Program-made: the position numbers and the translations under genes
Part shown: positions 1 to 8,610 of the stretch, piece after piece
How positions within the stretch are numbered: the first letter of the stretch is position 1
Layout of the letters: every line of letters begins with the position of its first letter
Source: GWC2-45-44 sp041661665
Lineage (GTDB): Bacteria; Planctomycetota; Phycisphaerae; Sedimentisphaerales; UBA12454
Reading direction: 5' to 3'
DNA: 64,000 nt
Assembly: GCA_041661665.1 (NCBI GenBank)
Contig: JBAZTW010000002.1
Span: 81,579-145,578, forward strand
The notes under the pieces: model-generated
Seen by the model: the letters and a program-made list of their open reading frames with translations, nothing else
The model's database searches: none
Told to the model about the DNA's origin: nothing

Positions 1-80
1 CGGAAGCATATCAGCATAAGTCGGTATAAAATCAGACCGATAATAAACTAATAGTAAATAGCCAATGGTTGGTAGATAAT

Positions 81-1229
81 ATGAATGATGGATTTAAACA
101 TAATGCGGCGGTGATGGATTCAATCGATGAAAAGTCGCAGATAAAGCAGCTTCTTGCCGGGGCAGTTGCCGCAGGAGCCAGCGATTTGCATATAAACGTC
201 GGTATGCCGCCTATGATGAGAATAAATACAGAACTTGTCCCTGTGGAGTCTGCACCTGTAAGTTTGCAGCAGGTAAAACAAATGCTGCTCGATATGGTCA
301 GCGTAGAAAAATTTGAGAACTTTGAAAAAAGACGCGATTATGATTTTTCAACAACCATCAGCGATGGCAGCAGATTCAGAGTCAACGCTCATTATCAACG
401 CGATACGATTGCGCTGTCGTTCAGGCTTATTCCAAACCAGATACCGCAGTTAAGCGAACTGCATCTGCCGAAAATCGTTGAAGAGCTTGCCAGGCTGCCC
501 AGAGGTCTTGTTTTGGTTACGGGGCATACCGGCAGCGGCAAAAGCACAACGCTGGCGGCAATGATAAATATGGTGAACTCCACCGTAAGCTCAAGAATAA
601 TTACGCTCGAAGACCCGGTCGAATATGTCTTCGAAAATAATATGTCAATGATAGAGCAGCGGGAGATTGGTTCGGATTGTTTGGATTTCGCCTCCGGCCT
701 CAAACACGCTCTCCGTCAGGACCCGGAATTGATATTAGTCGGCGAAATGAGAGACCTTGAAACTACCGGTGCAACCGTAACCGCCGCGGAGACAGGCCAC
801 CTCGTTCTCAGTACGCTTCATACGATAAACGCCACGCAAACCGTGGAACGCATAATAGATATTTATCCAGCCGCTCAGCAGAACCAGATAAGAACTATGC
901 TGGCGAACACTTTGCACGCGGTTATATCTCAAACGCTTTTTAAACGCATAGACCAAAGCGGTATGGTTCCTGCTGTTGAGATTCTGCTCTGCAATTCCGC
1001 TGTGAGAAACTGCATCAGAGAAAACAGAATTTATGAAATACCGAATATCATCGCGACCTCTCGCAAAATCGGTATGCAGGAAATGGACAACAGTATTGCC
1101 GAGATGTATTTTAAGGGCTTTATCGGCAAAGATGACGCTATTGACAGCTCGACAAATCCGCCAAAGATGGAAAAAACGCTTTCGCCGGATAATAAAACAA
1201 CTTTTTTAAAAAATATGCAGGGACAGTAA
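81..1229 (+). CDS. pilT: Type IV pilus retraction ATPase PilT
   Basis: Hexameric cytoplasmic ATPase of the PilT/VirB11 family that drives pilus retraction. The N-terminal domain carries the family motif GASDLHI. Walker A GHTGSGKST lies near residue 147 and Walker B LILVGEMRD near 218. The Asp-box sequence and His boxes (STLHT) lie between the core motifs. The C-terminal AVRNCIREN matches the AIRNLIRE signature that separates PilT from the assembly ATPase PilB. Length (382 aa) is a little above the usual 345-370 because of a charged tail. ATG 81 is preferred because GGTAG sits five bases upstream; a TTG at 69 in the same frame is an alternative. It heads a cluster with pilC and two prepilins, so a role in twitching or pseudopilus dynamics is inferred. 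Confidence 0.92.
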   Translation: MNDGFKHNAAVMDSIDEKSQIKQLLAGAVAAGASDLHINVGMPPMMRINTELVPVESAPVSLQQVKQMLLDMVSVEKFENFEKRRDYDFSTTISDGSRFRVNAHYQRDTIALSFRLIPNQIPQLSELHLPKIVEELARLPRGLVLVTGHTGSGKSTTLAAMINMVNSTVSSRIITLEDPVEYVFENNMSMIEQREIGSDCLDFASGLKHALRQDPELILVGEMRDLETTGATVTAAETGHLVLSTLHTINATQTVERIIDIYPAAQQNQIRTMLANTLHAVISQTLFKRIDQSGMVPAVEILLCNSAVRNCIRENRIYEIPNIIATSRKIGMQEMDNSIAEMYFKGFIGKDDAIDSSTNPPKMEKTLSPDNKTTFLKNMQGQ

Positions 1230-1284
1230 GAATTAAAACTGAAGATTGAAAATTTTCAATGTTAAATAATGATGGGGTTAAACA

Positions 1285-2436
1285 ATGACTGCGGTAATGA
1301 CTGCTGAAAGACCGTTGGTACAGCAAAGCCGGCCGGCAAACAATCGACAGCAGACATCCCTCAAACGTCTTTCGGAATTCAGCCTTGAATTGGGGCCGGG
1401 CCTTAAGGATGTTCTGAACTTCACCAACCAGTTATCTGTTATGGTTAAGGCTGGTATCGCTCTGCCTGAAGCGATAGAGGCAATAGGACTTCAGATTGAA
1501 AACAAAAAATTTAGAAAAATCATTCTCGATTTAAAGAGCAGAATCGAATCCGGCGAGAGTTTTTCACAGGCTCTGGCTCGTTATCCCAAAGTTTTCGGCA
1601 GACTGTATATCAATATGATTGCCGCAGCGGAGCTGAGCGGCTCGCTTAGTCTGATGTTAAGAAAAATTACCGAATATCTCGACCAGGAAATTCAGACGCG
1701 CTCGCAGGTCGTCGGCGCGATGATTTATCCGGGCATAATAGCCGTTATGGCCGTTACCTGTACGACATTTTTGCTTGTGTTTGTTCTGCCTCGTTTTACG
1801 GCGCTGTTCGCAGGCAAAGAAGCGATGCTGCCAAAGCCGACTATTATAATTATGGCTATCAGCGGATTTTTGAGGGGTAATTGGCTCTATGTTCTCATCG
1901 GCGTAGCGGTTGCTGTTTTTGGTTTATGCGCTTATATCAAAACGCCCACGGGGCGATTCTGGATAGACAAAATCAAACTCGTTGTGCCGGTAATGAAGAC
2001 GCTGTGCAATAGTCTTTATATTACCCGTTCGCTCGGCGCGATGGGTATTCTTACCAATGCAGGCGTGCCGATTCTTGAAACTCTTGAAATAACCGCCGAG
2101 GTCAGCGGAAATGTTCACTACAAAAAAATGTGGCGCGATGTGTATAACTCTGTAAAGCAGGGCAAGAGAATCGCTCAGAGTTTTTCAGCCAAACCGCTGC
2201 TGCCGATTTCGGCGATTCAAATGATTCGCTCCGGCGAAGATTCGGGTACGCTTGGCCAGGTGCTTGAGGATGTGAGCGAATTTTATCAGAGGCAGCTCAA
2301 AGCCACGATTAAAATCGTTACCGCGATGATTGAACCTTTGATGATTATCGTAATGGGTTTTTTAGTCGGCTTTATAGCGATGGCGGTCATACTGCCGATT
2401 TTCAAGATGTCTGCCATAGCATCGGGACGACATTAA
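1285..2436 (+). CDS. pilC: Type IV pilus/type II secretion inner-membrane platform protein PilC (GspF family)
   Basis: Polytopic platform protein that links the cytoplasmic ATPase to pilin polymerisation. Two GspF repeats are visible, roughly residues 45-170 and 245-375. Each starts with an FTNQL/LGAMG-type helix and a conserved GxPxxEA or GVPILET turn. Three membrane segments are clear (about 145-167, 200-218, 355-378). The length of 383 aa is close to the usual 400. It lies 55 bases after pilT and before two prepilin genes, fitting one pilus operon. GGGG stands upstream of ATG 1285; a second in-frame ATG four codons on could also serve. Whether the system is a true pilus or a secretion pseudopilus cannot be decided here. 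Confidence 0.9.
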   Translation: MTAVMTAERPLVQQSRPANNRQQTSLKRLSEFSLELGPGLKDVLNFTNQLSVMVKAGIALPEAIEAIGLQIENKKFRKIILDLKSRIESGESFSQALARYPKVFGRLYINMIAAAELSGSLSLMLRKITEYLDQEIQTRSQVVGAMIYPGIIAVMAVTCTTFLLVFVLPRFTALFAGKEAMLPKPTIIIMAISGFLRGNWLYVLIGVAVAVFGLCAYIKTPTGRFWIDKIKLVVPVMKTLCNSLYITRSLGAMGILTNAGVPILETLEITAEVSGNVHYKKMWRDVYNSVKQGKRIAQSFSAKPLLPISAIQMIRSGEDSGTLGQVLEDVSEFYQRQLKATIKIVTAMIEPLMIIVMGFLVGFIAMAVILPIFKMSAIASGRH

Positions 2437-2450
2437 AAGTTTTGAGTTTT

Positions 2451-2475
2451 GTAGGGTGGGCTTTAGCCCACGCTG
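2451..2475 (+). repeat. GTAGGGTGGGCT hairpin repeat, copy 1
   Basis: Imperfect palindrome with arms GTGGGCT and AGCCCAC. The same sequence recurs at 47841, 59588 and, inverted and diverged, at 19969. It separates pilC from the first prepilin gene and could act as an attenuating hairpin. It has no U-tract of a standard terminator right after the stem, although a T-run follows at 2476-2483. Confidence 0.75.
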
Positions 2476-2496
2476 TTTTTTTTACATTTGGCTAAA

Positions 2497-2940
2497 ATGT
2501 TACAAAAAATCAAAAATAACGGATTTACGCTTATTGAGATTTTGGTTGCCGTTGTTCTGCTTGGCATAGCGATAGCGGCCATCGTAGGCTCAAACGCTGC
2601 CTTTAGCCTGCAAACCTCACAGGCAGGGGAGCTTTCAACCGCTGAATTTCTCATCGAACAAATCCGTGAACTTACCGCATTGATGCCGGTAAACGACCCG
2701 AATCAGGTCAGTATTTATGGTTTTGACGGCGATACGTTTAATCCGCCAATCGACGGCCAGCGAAGACCGCTGGCAAATTTTTCAGCTTACAGCCAGGTCG
2801 TTACGGTTGATTATGTAAACGCGACAAACTTTCAGCAGATTGTTGCGGATAATTCCAGCGATTTTGTCAGGATAACTGTAAAGATATTATATAACGGTTC
2901 GGAAATTTCGCAGGCAAAATGGATTAGATGTATAGAATGA
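2497..2940 (+). CDS. Prepilin-type protein, PilV/GspI-like
   Basis: Minor pseudopilin. The N-terminus is a short basic leader followed by the prepilin peptidase/methylation motif GFTLIEILVAVVLLGIA, so cleavage after Gly and methylation of Phe are predicted. The 20-residue hydrophobic helix that follows anchors it in the inner membrane and packs into the filament. The rest is a periplasmic globular domain without a recognised family. ATG 2497 gives a normal-length leader; a TTG nine bases upstream is possible. The stop overlaps the next prepilin gene by four bases, so translation of the two is probably coupled. Confidence 0.85.
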   Translation: MLQKIKNNGFTLIEILVAVVLLGIAIAAIVGSNAAFSLQTSQAGELSTAEFLIEQIRELTALMPVNDPNQVSIYGFDGDTFNPPIDGQRRPLANFSAYSQVVTVDYVNATNFQQIVADNSSDFVRITVKILYNGSEISQAKWIRCIE

Positions 2941-3410
2941 AAAATAATATAAAAAAACCAGCTTTCACGCTCATCGAATTGATGATGAGTATTTCAATTC
3001 TCGCGATAATTATGGTCGCTGTTGGCATCGCTCTTAACGCAAGCGTGATGAATTACGAAGCCAACAGGGATATATCCGAGGCAGTTATAAAAGCCAATCA
3101 GGCAATATCGAGAATAACCGCCGATTTACGCTGCGCAAGAGATGTTCAAACTACTGAGCCGAATAATCAATGTTCAATGCACACCTCTGATGGCTCTGAT
3201 ATTACATATAGTTTTGACTCAAGCCAGAGGAAATTATATCTCATTAAAGGCGGCACATCGTATGTTTTGTGCGATAATATAGGTTCAGCCGTATTTGACA
3301 GGGAAGTAAGCGGCGGAAAAGTCAAAAGCGTGCAGATTATACTCACGGTTACTGTCGGCACTTTCACTCAAAACGCCTGTGCCGCGGTTGTTATCCGCAA
3401 AAATATGTGA
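2937..3410 (+). CDS. Prepilin-type protein, PilW/GspJ-like
   Basis: Second minor pseudopilin, with leader ending KPAFTLIELMMSISILAII. The residue before Phe is Ala instead of the near-universal Gly at position -1, so it is a variant prepilin peptidase site. One N-terminal membrane helix is followed by a periplasmic domain of about 125 residues. ATG 2937 overlaps the stop of the preceding pilin gene in an ATGA arrangement; an ATG at 2928 is nine bases earlier. It ends the pilus cluster and converges on aroDE, which stops nine bases away on the other strand. The exact minor-pilin class cannot be assigned by eye. Confidence 0.8.
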   Translation: MKNNIKKPAFTLIELMMSISILAIIMVAVGIALNASVMNYEANRDISEAVIKANQAISRITADLRCARDVQTTEPNNQCSMHTSDGSDITYSFDSSQRKLYLIKGGTSYVLCDNIGSAVFDREVSGGKVKSVQIILTVTVGTFTQNACAAVVIRKNM

Positions 3411-3418
3411 TGTTTTTT

Positions 3419-4972
3419 TTATTTTCTGCTGAGCTTTTCAAGTGTTGCTTTTCGCAAAATTTCCATCGGGCAATCAGTGTGCGTGAAATGCTTAAATTGT
3501 TCGCCGGCCTGACCGATAAACATCTCAACACCGCTTATAGTTCTTGCGTTTGCCTGTTTCGCCTGCTTTAATAACAGCGTTTCCATCGGATTATAAACCG
3601 TATCGAAAACTGTCATCGATGATTTCAGACATTCAGCCGGCACGGGACTTGCGTTAATTTCAGGATACATTCCGATACTTGTACAGTTGACAACGATTTC
3701 GGCATCTAAATTTTTAATGCCTTCTAATCCTTCGCTATGGCAGCCGAATTCGAGCGCGAGATTGTGTGCTCTTGAGATTGTTCGATTATAAATTATGACC
3801 TTTGCTCCGACATCGACGAGTCCTGCGATAATTGCTCTTGCCGCTCCGCCTGCGCCGACTACGGCGACAGCTTTATTATGCAGTTGTTTTCTTGTTATGC
3901 CCATTGCGTTTGTCAATGCGTCCATTGCCCCTGCGTAGTCAGTGTTGAAAGCGTTGATTCTTTCATTTATGCCTATTGTCATAGTATTGACAGCGCCGAT
4001 TTTTACCGCCAAAGGCTCGATGTGTTCGCCTTTTTCTCTGGCGTATTCCAATGCGCTGGTCTTGTGCGGAAGCGTTATGCTCAAGCCCTTAAAATCAAGG
4101 TATGGCCTCGATGTGATATTGTCCATAAATTCGTTAAAATCATTTTGACCGCCGGAAACGAGGAGCGGCAGATAAACCCTGTTCATTTTTTCCGCCGCAA
4201 AGCAGGCGTTGTGAACGGCAGGGCTGATTGAATGAGCCACCGGGTCGGCTATTATACCGAAGAATTCAGTTTCGCTGTTTATAATATCGAAGCGATATGA
4301 TTTCATTTGCTCGATTGTCAATTGTCCAGGCGCTGTGGCGGCGTTGTCCTCAATGCTCGCGAATGTCATAAACGCATCGAGTTTTTTCGCTATTATCCTG
4401 CTGACAACGCCGGCCTGTCCCATACATATAGCAATTGTTTTTTTGCCGTGTTTTTGGAGAATGTCAAACGCCTCAAAACAATCGTTTATATGATTGGCCT
4501 GATATGCGGTCTTGGCGATGGCGGCAGGGCAGAGGGTGAAAATCTGTTCGTATATCTGGCTTAAGTTCTCAAATTTGTTTTTGAAATTATGAGCGGAAAT
4601 TATTAGTTTGGTTTTGCTGTTTTCTGCTAAAGTTTTTTTGATTATGCCGCCAAAATAGCCGTGTTTGAAATTTTCATATTCGCAGTCGATAAAACCCACG
4701 CCGAGTTTTACGGCTTTGACAAGGATTTCCATTCTAACGGCGGGAGATAAATTGTTTTGCCCACCCTCTTTTGGGTCTCGGCAGGTAACTATGACGGGCA
4801 GCTTTGTTTGTTTAGCAGCACAAACCACTTCGGCTAATTTATCAGCGTCCAGACTTTCTATGTAGTCTGTACGCAGTTCGAGAGCCTCCGCTCCCGCTGC
4901 GCAGGCTGTTTTAATCTGCTCTTTGCAGGCGTTTAAATCTTTTGCCGAAATTGGTATCGCTAAATAAGTCAT
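3419..4972 (-). CDS. aroDE: Bifunctional 3-dehydroquinate dehydratase (type I) / shikimate dehydrogenase
   Basis: One polypeptide catalyses steps 3 and 4 of the shikimate pathway. Residues 1-225 form a type I dehydroquinase barrel with the ELRTDY entry motif, the catalytic His in ISAHNF and the Schiff-base Lys in AIAKTAY. Residues 233-517 form shikimate dehydrogenase with SISPAVHN, the catalytic LPHK, VNTM, a GAGGAARAI NADP-binding loop and NCTSIGM. The order matches the plant DHQ-SDH fusion, and such fusions also occur in chlamydiae and planctomycetes. The start overlaps the stop of the upstream LeuA regulatory-domain gene by four bases, so the two are translationally coupled. Confidence 0.95.
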   Translation of the reverse strand: MTYLAIPISAKDLNACKEQIKTACAAGAEALELRTDYIESLDADKLAEVVCAAKQTKLPVIVTCRDPKEGGQNNLSPAVRMEILVKAVKLGVGFIDCEYENFKHGYFGGIIKKTLAENSKTKLIISAHNFKNKFENLSQIYEQIFTLCPAAIAKTAYQANHINDCFEAFDILQKHGKKTIAICMGQAGVVSRIIAKKLDAFMTFASIEDNAATAPGQLTIEQMKSYRFDIINSETEFFGIIADPVAHSISPAVHNACFAAEKMNRVYLPLLVSGGQNDFNEFMDNITSRPYLDFKGLSITLPHKTSALEYAREKGEHIEPLAVKIGAVNTMTIGINERINAFNTDYAGAMDALTNAMGITRKQLHNKAVAVVGAGGAARAIIAGLVDVGAKVIIYNRTISRAHNLALEFGCHSEGLEGIKNLDAEIVVNCTSIGMYPEINASPVPAECLKSSMTVFDTVYNPMETLLLKQAKQANARTISGVEMFIGQAGEQFKHFTHTDCPMEILRKATLEKLSRK

Positions 4973-5550
4973 TCTAATTGCCTGTCTATTCTATCGAGTA
5001 CGATATTTATTGCCATAAGATAAGCTTTTGCAGTCGCTTCGAGCATATCAATCGAGCAGGCCTTTGTTCTAACCTGTCGATTGTGGTATTCAGCGGTAAT
5101 GCTCGCCTGTCCCAGTGCGTTTGTCCCGCTGCTTATCATACTGAAATTAAAATCCTTCAGAAATATCCTTATGCCGGTGGCTTCTGTGATTGCCTGGCAT
5201 ATAGCGTCGGTCGAACTGCTGCCCGCCGCTTCAGCGGTTGTTCTTTTGCCCTCAGGCGAAATTAGAACAACCATCGCCGCCGGCAGAACCTTTGGCCCGA
5301 TTGTCGTTTTAAGCGAAACCAAATCCCAGCCGATTTGCGGCTGAGCCAAAATCTCGTCGGCAATCGCTTCAATCTCCTCTGCGAAAATACTGCCCTTTAA
5401 TTCAAATAAATCGAAAATTCGTCCATAAGCCTGCTGAAACTGCCGAGGCGCAAGCTCTTTGCCCATTGCCGCTATTCGTGCGTGGACAGTCTCCCTGCAG
5501 GGCGGGGTATTGATTGTGAACAACGGATTGTCAGGGTTTCGTAAAACCAT
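4969..5550 (-). CDS. Stand-alone LeuA C-terminal regulatory (dimerisation) domain protein
   Basis: About 193 residues that match only the C-terminal part of 2-isopropylmalate synthase. The segment RETVHARIAAMGKEL through FAEEIEAIADE corresponds to LeuA linker subdomains. The rest (residues 80-190) resembles the LeuA allosteric domain, with SSTDAICQAI and NALGQASITAE. The catalytic HMGL-like barrel is absent, and no frame carrying it lies upstream. The protein may therefore act in trans with a catalytic subunit encoded elsewhere, or sense an amino acid for another enzyme. It is the first gene of a two-gene operon with aroDE. ATG 5550 follows GGCAGG; a TTG lies directly before it. Confidence 0.75.
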   Translation of the reverse strand: MVLRNPDNPLFTINTPPCRETVHARIAAMGKELAPRQFQQAYGRIFDLFELKGSIFAEEIEAIADEILAQPQIGWDLVSLKTTIGPKVLPAAMVVLISPEGKRTTAEAAGSSSTDAICQAITEATGIRIFLKDFNFSMISSGTNALGQASITAEYHNRQVRTKACSIDMLEATAKAYLMAINIVLDRIDRQLE

Positions 5551-5704
5551 CAACCTGCCATTATAATCTGTTTGTTTTCAGGCTCAAACGAATTTTTGTT
5601 AAATTTTATCCTGAATTCAAAAAAAATATAATTTGATAAATATACTTCATATTTTCGTCTTTTTTGGTAGAATCCGCCATAGTTTTGTGTTTTGATTTTC
5701 TTTT

Positions 5705-6688
5705 ATGCAGATTATAGAAAAATTTGAAAATATCCCGACCAAAGCCAAAGGCTGCTGCCTGACAATCGGCAACTTTGACGGTGTGCATTTGGGGCATACG
5801 AAAATAATTGCCTCTGCGCATCAGACCGCAAAAAAGTTTGGCAAATGCCCTATTGCCGCGATGACTTTTGAGCCGCATCCGGCGGCGATTCTGCATCCCG
5901 AAAAAGCTATGCAGGTTTTAACGCCTTTGCCGCTGAAGCAGGCTTTGCTCGAAAAAACTGGCGTTGATTACCTGCTCGTCGTAAGGGACAGTTATAAACT
6001 TTTGTCGCTTTCGCCGGAAAATTTTGTGAACGATTTTTTAGTTAAAACAATCGCTCCTAAAGCTGTCATTGAGGGAGGCAATTTCCATTTTGGCTATGGT
6101 CGCAGCGGCAACGCCGGGGTTCTCGCGACGCTTGGCAGAGAGCGGGGGTTCGATGTTGTTATCGTTGACGATGTGGAAATAGATTTCGGTACAGGCCCCA
6201 CAAAAGTTTCAAGCACGCTTATTCGTCTTATGCTCCAGAGCGGCAACGCCTCGCAGGCCGCGATGGCTCTGGGCAGGCCTTACAGATTGATGGGAAAGGT
6301 TGTAAAGGGCAGAGGCAAAGGAACGGAACTCGGCTTTCCGACCGCAAACATCGAGCCGCACGACCAGATAATACCCGCAGAGGGTGTCTACGCCGGTTTT
6401 GTTTCGGTGGCAGATAGTGTTGAAAAACTTTGTATGGCCCAGCAGAAAATTCCTGCCGTTTTTAGTCTTGGCAGGGCAAAGACGTTTATTTCTGACCATC
6501 CGCTGCTGATTGAGGCGCATTTGCTTGACGGCGGCGGCGAAAATCTTTACGATAAATTTTTAGCGCTCGATTTCGTTGATTTTATCCGCGGCCAGAGACG
6601 TTTTGAAACGGAAGAAAAACTGAAGGAACAAATTAAACAGGATTGTGCTATTGCCGCCAACAGAGCCTGGAGCGAAAGCGACAGGTGA
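5705..6688 (+). CDS. ribF: Bifunctional riboflavin kinase / FAD synthetase
   Basis: Converts riboflavin to FMN and FMN to FAD. The N-terminal adenylyltransferase domain (1-170) has GNFDGVHLGH, FEPHP and SSTLIR. The C-terminal kinase domain (185-310) has GRGKGTELGFPTANI, the PAEGVYAG strand and a closing FIRGQRRF helix. Length (327 aa) is typical. The last nine residues (from NRAW) are encoded by a copy of the repeat that also ends the next gene, so the original C-terminus may have been replaced. It is divergent from the LeuA-domain gene. No FMN riboswitch is apparent in the 150-base spacer. Confidence 0.94.
   Translation: MQIIEKFENIPTKAKGCCLTIGNFDGVHLGHTKIIASAHQTAKKFGKCPIAAMTFEPHPAAILHPEKAMQVLTPLPLKQALLEKTGVDYLLVVRDSYKLLSLSPENFVNDFLVKTIAPKAVIEGGNFHFGYGRSGNAGVLATLGRERGFDVVIVDDVEIDFGTGPTKVSSTLIRLMLQSGNASQAAMALGRPYRLMGKVVKGRGKGTELGFPTANIEPHDQIIPAEGVYAGFVSVADSVEKLCMAQQKIPAVFSLGRAKTFISDHPLLIEAHLLDGGGENLYDKFLALDFVDFIRGQRRFETEEKLKEQIKQDCAIAANRAWSESDR
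6661..6687 (+). repeat. Left copy of the REP-like repeat bracketing the transposase
   Basis: The sequence CAGAGCCTGGAGCGAAAGCG recurs at 7229 in the same orientation. Here it forms the last codons and the stop of ribF. A weaker relative (AGAGCCGCGAGCGTAAGCGA) lies at 34573. The bases after it (TTCTCCCTGC) are also shared with the right copy. Confidence 0.85.
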
Positions 6689-6732
6689 AATTCTCCCTGC
6701 TGAACGATTCACAATTTGAGAGAAAGTTATAT

Positions 6733-7284
6733 ATGGATTATCCATTGGCGTATTTGATAACTTTTACGACCTATGGCGTGTGGTTGCACGGCGATATTCG
6801 CGGCAGTGTTGATAAGGAACATAACAAGTATGGAGACGATTTTTTGCCGCGAACGGAGAGTTTTGAAAGACAGGATCGCAAATTTCTGAAAAATGATGCG
6901 GTTTTACTTGCCGAAAATGATAGGAACATCGTGCTTAATGCCATTCTTAGCCAATGTAGTTTTAGAGGCTGGTTTGCCTATGCGATTCATGTCAGAAGCA
7001 ATCATATTCATATTGTTGTTTCGGCCGCGGAAAAGCCTGAAAAGATAATGTCCACTTTTAAATCTTATTCAACCAGAGCATTGCGAGCATCTGGTATTAA
7101 CAGGTTGAAATTTTGGACTGTACACGGAAGCACACGGTATTTGTGGGATAAAGAAAAACTTGAAAAGGCGATAAAATATGTTAGAGATGAACAGGGCAAA
7201 ATGATGGCCTATGGAAATTCAAAGACAACAGAGCCTGGAGCGAAAGCGACGGGTGTTCTCCCTGCGCTGTCGCTTGGGCTCTGA
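6733..7284 (+). CDS. REP-associated tyrosine transposase (IS200-like Y1 family)
   Basis: Small single-strand transposase-like protein of 183 residues. The HUH motif is visible as SNHIHIVVSA around residue 95, and the aromatic start (PLAYLITFTTYGVWLHG) is typical of the RAYT/Y1_Tnp family. A Tyr-rich segment (KSYSTRAL, then TRYLWDKE and AIKYVRDEQ) holds candidate catalytic tyrosines. ATG 6733 is preceded by GAGAGAAAG. Two direct copies of a palindromic repeat flank the gene, and its last 16 or so codons are made of the right copy. RAYTs are thought to spread REP elements, which fits the dense repeat content of this window. Activity is not shown. Confidence 0.85.
   Translation: MDYPLAYLITFTTYGVWLHGDIRGSVDKEHNKYGDDFLPRTESFERQDRKFLKNDAVLLAENDRNIVLNAILSQCSFRGWFAYAIHVRSNHIHIVVSAAEKPEKIMSTFKSYSTRALRASGINRLKFWTVHGSTRYLWDKEKLEKAIKYVRDEQGKMMAYGNSKTTEPGAKATGVLPALSLGL
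7229..7283 (+). repeat. Right, complete copy of the REP-like repeat
   Basis: Arms CAGAGCC...AAGCGAC and GTCGCTT...GGCTCTG fold into a strong hairpin with an apex around GGGTGTTCTCCC. The left copy at 6661 has only the first arm. The element encodes the C-terminus and stop of the transposase. Confidence 0.85.
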
Positions 7285-7310
7285 ATGCTGAACTTATAAA
7301 AAGGAATTTA

Positions 7311-8309
7311 ATGACAACAACTGACGGTTTTAAAAAAGCGATTGATTTAATAAATAAGTCTCATAGCTGGCTGATTACCTCTCACACCCGGCCGGACGGC
7401 GATGCTGTCGGCTGTATGAAAAGTTTTTACGATTTGGCGGCTCAATTAGGCAAAAAGGCGCAGCCGATTTTGCTTTCTCTGCCGGCGAAATGGTATCAAT
7501 CCATATTCGATGAGCCTGTGCCTGTCCTTGGCAACGATATAAAAATCGAAGATTTAAAAACCGAGCGGTTTGACCTCATTATAATTGTCGATACCAATAG
7601 TTATATTCAGTTGACGGAATTTGATAAATGGCTCAAAAAGTCGAAGATTCCCGTGCTTGTGGTAGACCATCATCTCAGCGGCGACGGACTTGGCGATGTT
7701 GAGATTATCGACCCAGCCGCCGCGGCGACAGGCGAAATAGTATTCGACCTTTTCAAATACGCAGGCTGGAAAATCACGCCGGCCATTGCGGAGGCTTTGT
7801 TTGTTGCGATTTCAACCGATACAGGCTGGTTCAGATTTGACAACACCGACAGCAGAGTAATGAATAACGCCGCTGAACTGATTGGGCTGGGAGTTAAGGT
7901 TTCGGATGTTTATCATAAAATGTTTCAGAATTATTCGCCCGCCAGGCTTAAACTCCTCGGCAAAATGCTCGAAACTCTCGAATTGTACTGCGATGGTAAA
8001 ATCGCGTTGCAATTCATTATGCGGGCTGATTTCGACGCGGCAGGGGCGATTGGAAGCGATACCGAGGAATTCGTCAACGAATGCCAAAAGATAAATACTA
8101 TCGAGGCGGCGGCTCTATTCGTGGAATTAAAGGACGGCGGATTCAGATGTTCGCTGCGAAGCAACGGCTCAATTGATGTTCGCCAAATCGCCCAAAAATT
8201 CGGCGGCGGCGGACACAGGGTCGCGGCAGGCGTAAATCTCAATGGCCCGCTCGATACCGCAAAAAAAATGATTCTCGACGAACTTAAAAAAACGATGAAC
8301 GTAGTATAG
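7311..8309 (+). CDS. nrnA: DHH-family oligoribonuclease / pAp phosphatase NrnA-like
   Basis: Predicted bifunctional nanoRNase and 3'-phosphoadenosine 5'-phosphate phosphatase. The DHH domain covers residues 15-180, with SHTRPDGDAVG, VDTN and VVDHH metal-binding motifs and a late TDTGWFRFDNT. The DHHA1 domain covers about 230-325 and ends in the substrate loop GGGGHRVAAG. Length (332 aa) fits NrnA. AAGGAA lies upstream of ATG 7311. It follows the transposase by 26 bases without an obvious terminator, so it may originally have followed ribF directly. In many bacteria nrnA and ribF are neighbours near rbfA and truB. Confidence 0.9.
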   Translation: MTTTDGFKKAIDLINKSHSWLITSHTRPDGDAVGCMKSFYDLAAQLGKKAQPILLSLPAKWYQSIFDEPVPVLGNDIKIEDLKTERFDLIIIVDTNSYIQLTEFDKWLKKSKIPVLVVDHHLSGDGLGDVEIIDPAAAATGEIVFDLFKYAGWKITPAIAEALFVAISTDTGWFRFDNTDSRVMNNAAELIGLGVKVSDVYHKMFQNYSPARLKLLGKMLETLELYCDGKIALQFIMRADFDAAGAIGSDTEEFVNECQKINTIEAAALFVELKDGGFRCSLRSNGSIDVRQIAQKFGGGGHRVAAGVNLNGPLDTAKKMILDELKKTMNVV

Positions 8310-8364
8310 TATGAGTGATTTTATGAGACTAATAGAAAATTATGTTAAAATAGACAAAATTTTC

Positions 8365-8393
8365 TTGACTTTTGGGCGATTATTTGCTTTAAT
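8365..8393 (+). promoter_or_regulatory. Sigma-70-like promoter for the PEP-CTERM gene pair
   Basis: TTGACT and TTTAAT are separated by 17 bases. A start near 8400 would give a leader of about 290 bases before ATG 8687. The leader contains ATTGGGGT three times (8417, 8485, 8529), a small CCCGT/ACGGG hairpin at 8495-8515 and a REP at 8584. Confidence 0.5.
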
Positions 8394-8583
8394 AGGGTAA
8401 GTACAAACGAGTCTTAATTGGGGTTGGGAAGTAACATCATTTTCTTAGTTTAAACAACTGCGGATTTTTCTGCACAGATTATTTATTGGGGTGTCCCGTT
8501 ATAAAAATGACGGGTCTGAACATCTAAAATTGGGGTAATAACCTATTGCGATATAGAGATACTATGCGCACTGACAGATTTAT

Positions 8584-8610
8584 GTCATTCCCGCGAAGGC
8601 GGGAATCCAG
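8584..8610 (+). repeat. ATTCCCGCG/CGCGGGAAT palindromic repeat
   Basis: Palindrome with arms TTCCCGC and GCGGGAA, in the 377-base leader before the PEP-CTERM gene. Relatives lie at 53474, with an insertion in the loop, and in frame inside hypF at 22708. It is followed by a second dispersed A/T-rich sequence (TTCGGATTT...AGGATTTAG) that also occurs near 47415. Confidence 0.8.

Noticed and set aside
3878..4231. Plus-strand open frame opposite aroDE
   Set aside because: It is the shadow of a well-supported enzyme gene and has no independent features.
5554..5704. FMN riboswitch before ribF
   Set aside because: None of the conserved RFN-element segments can be found in the spacer.
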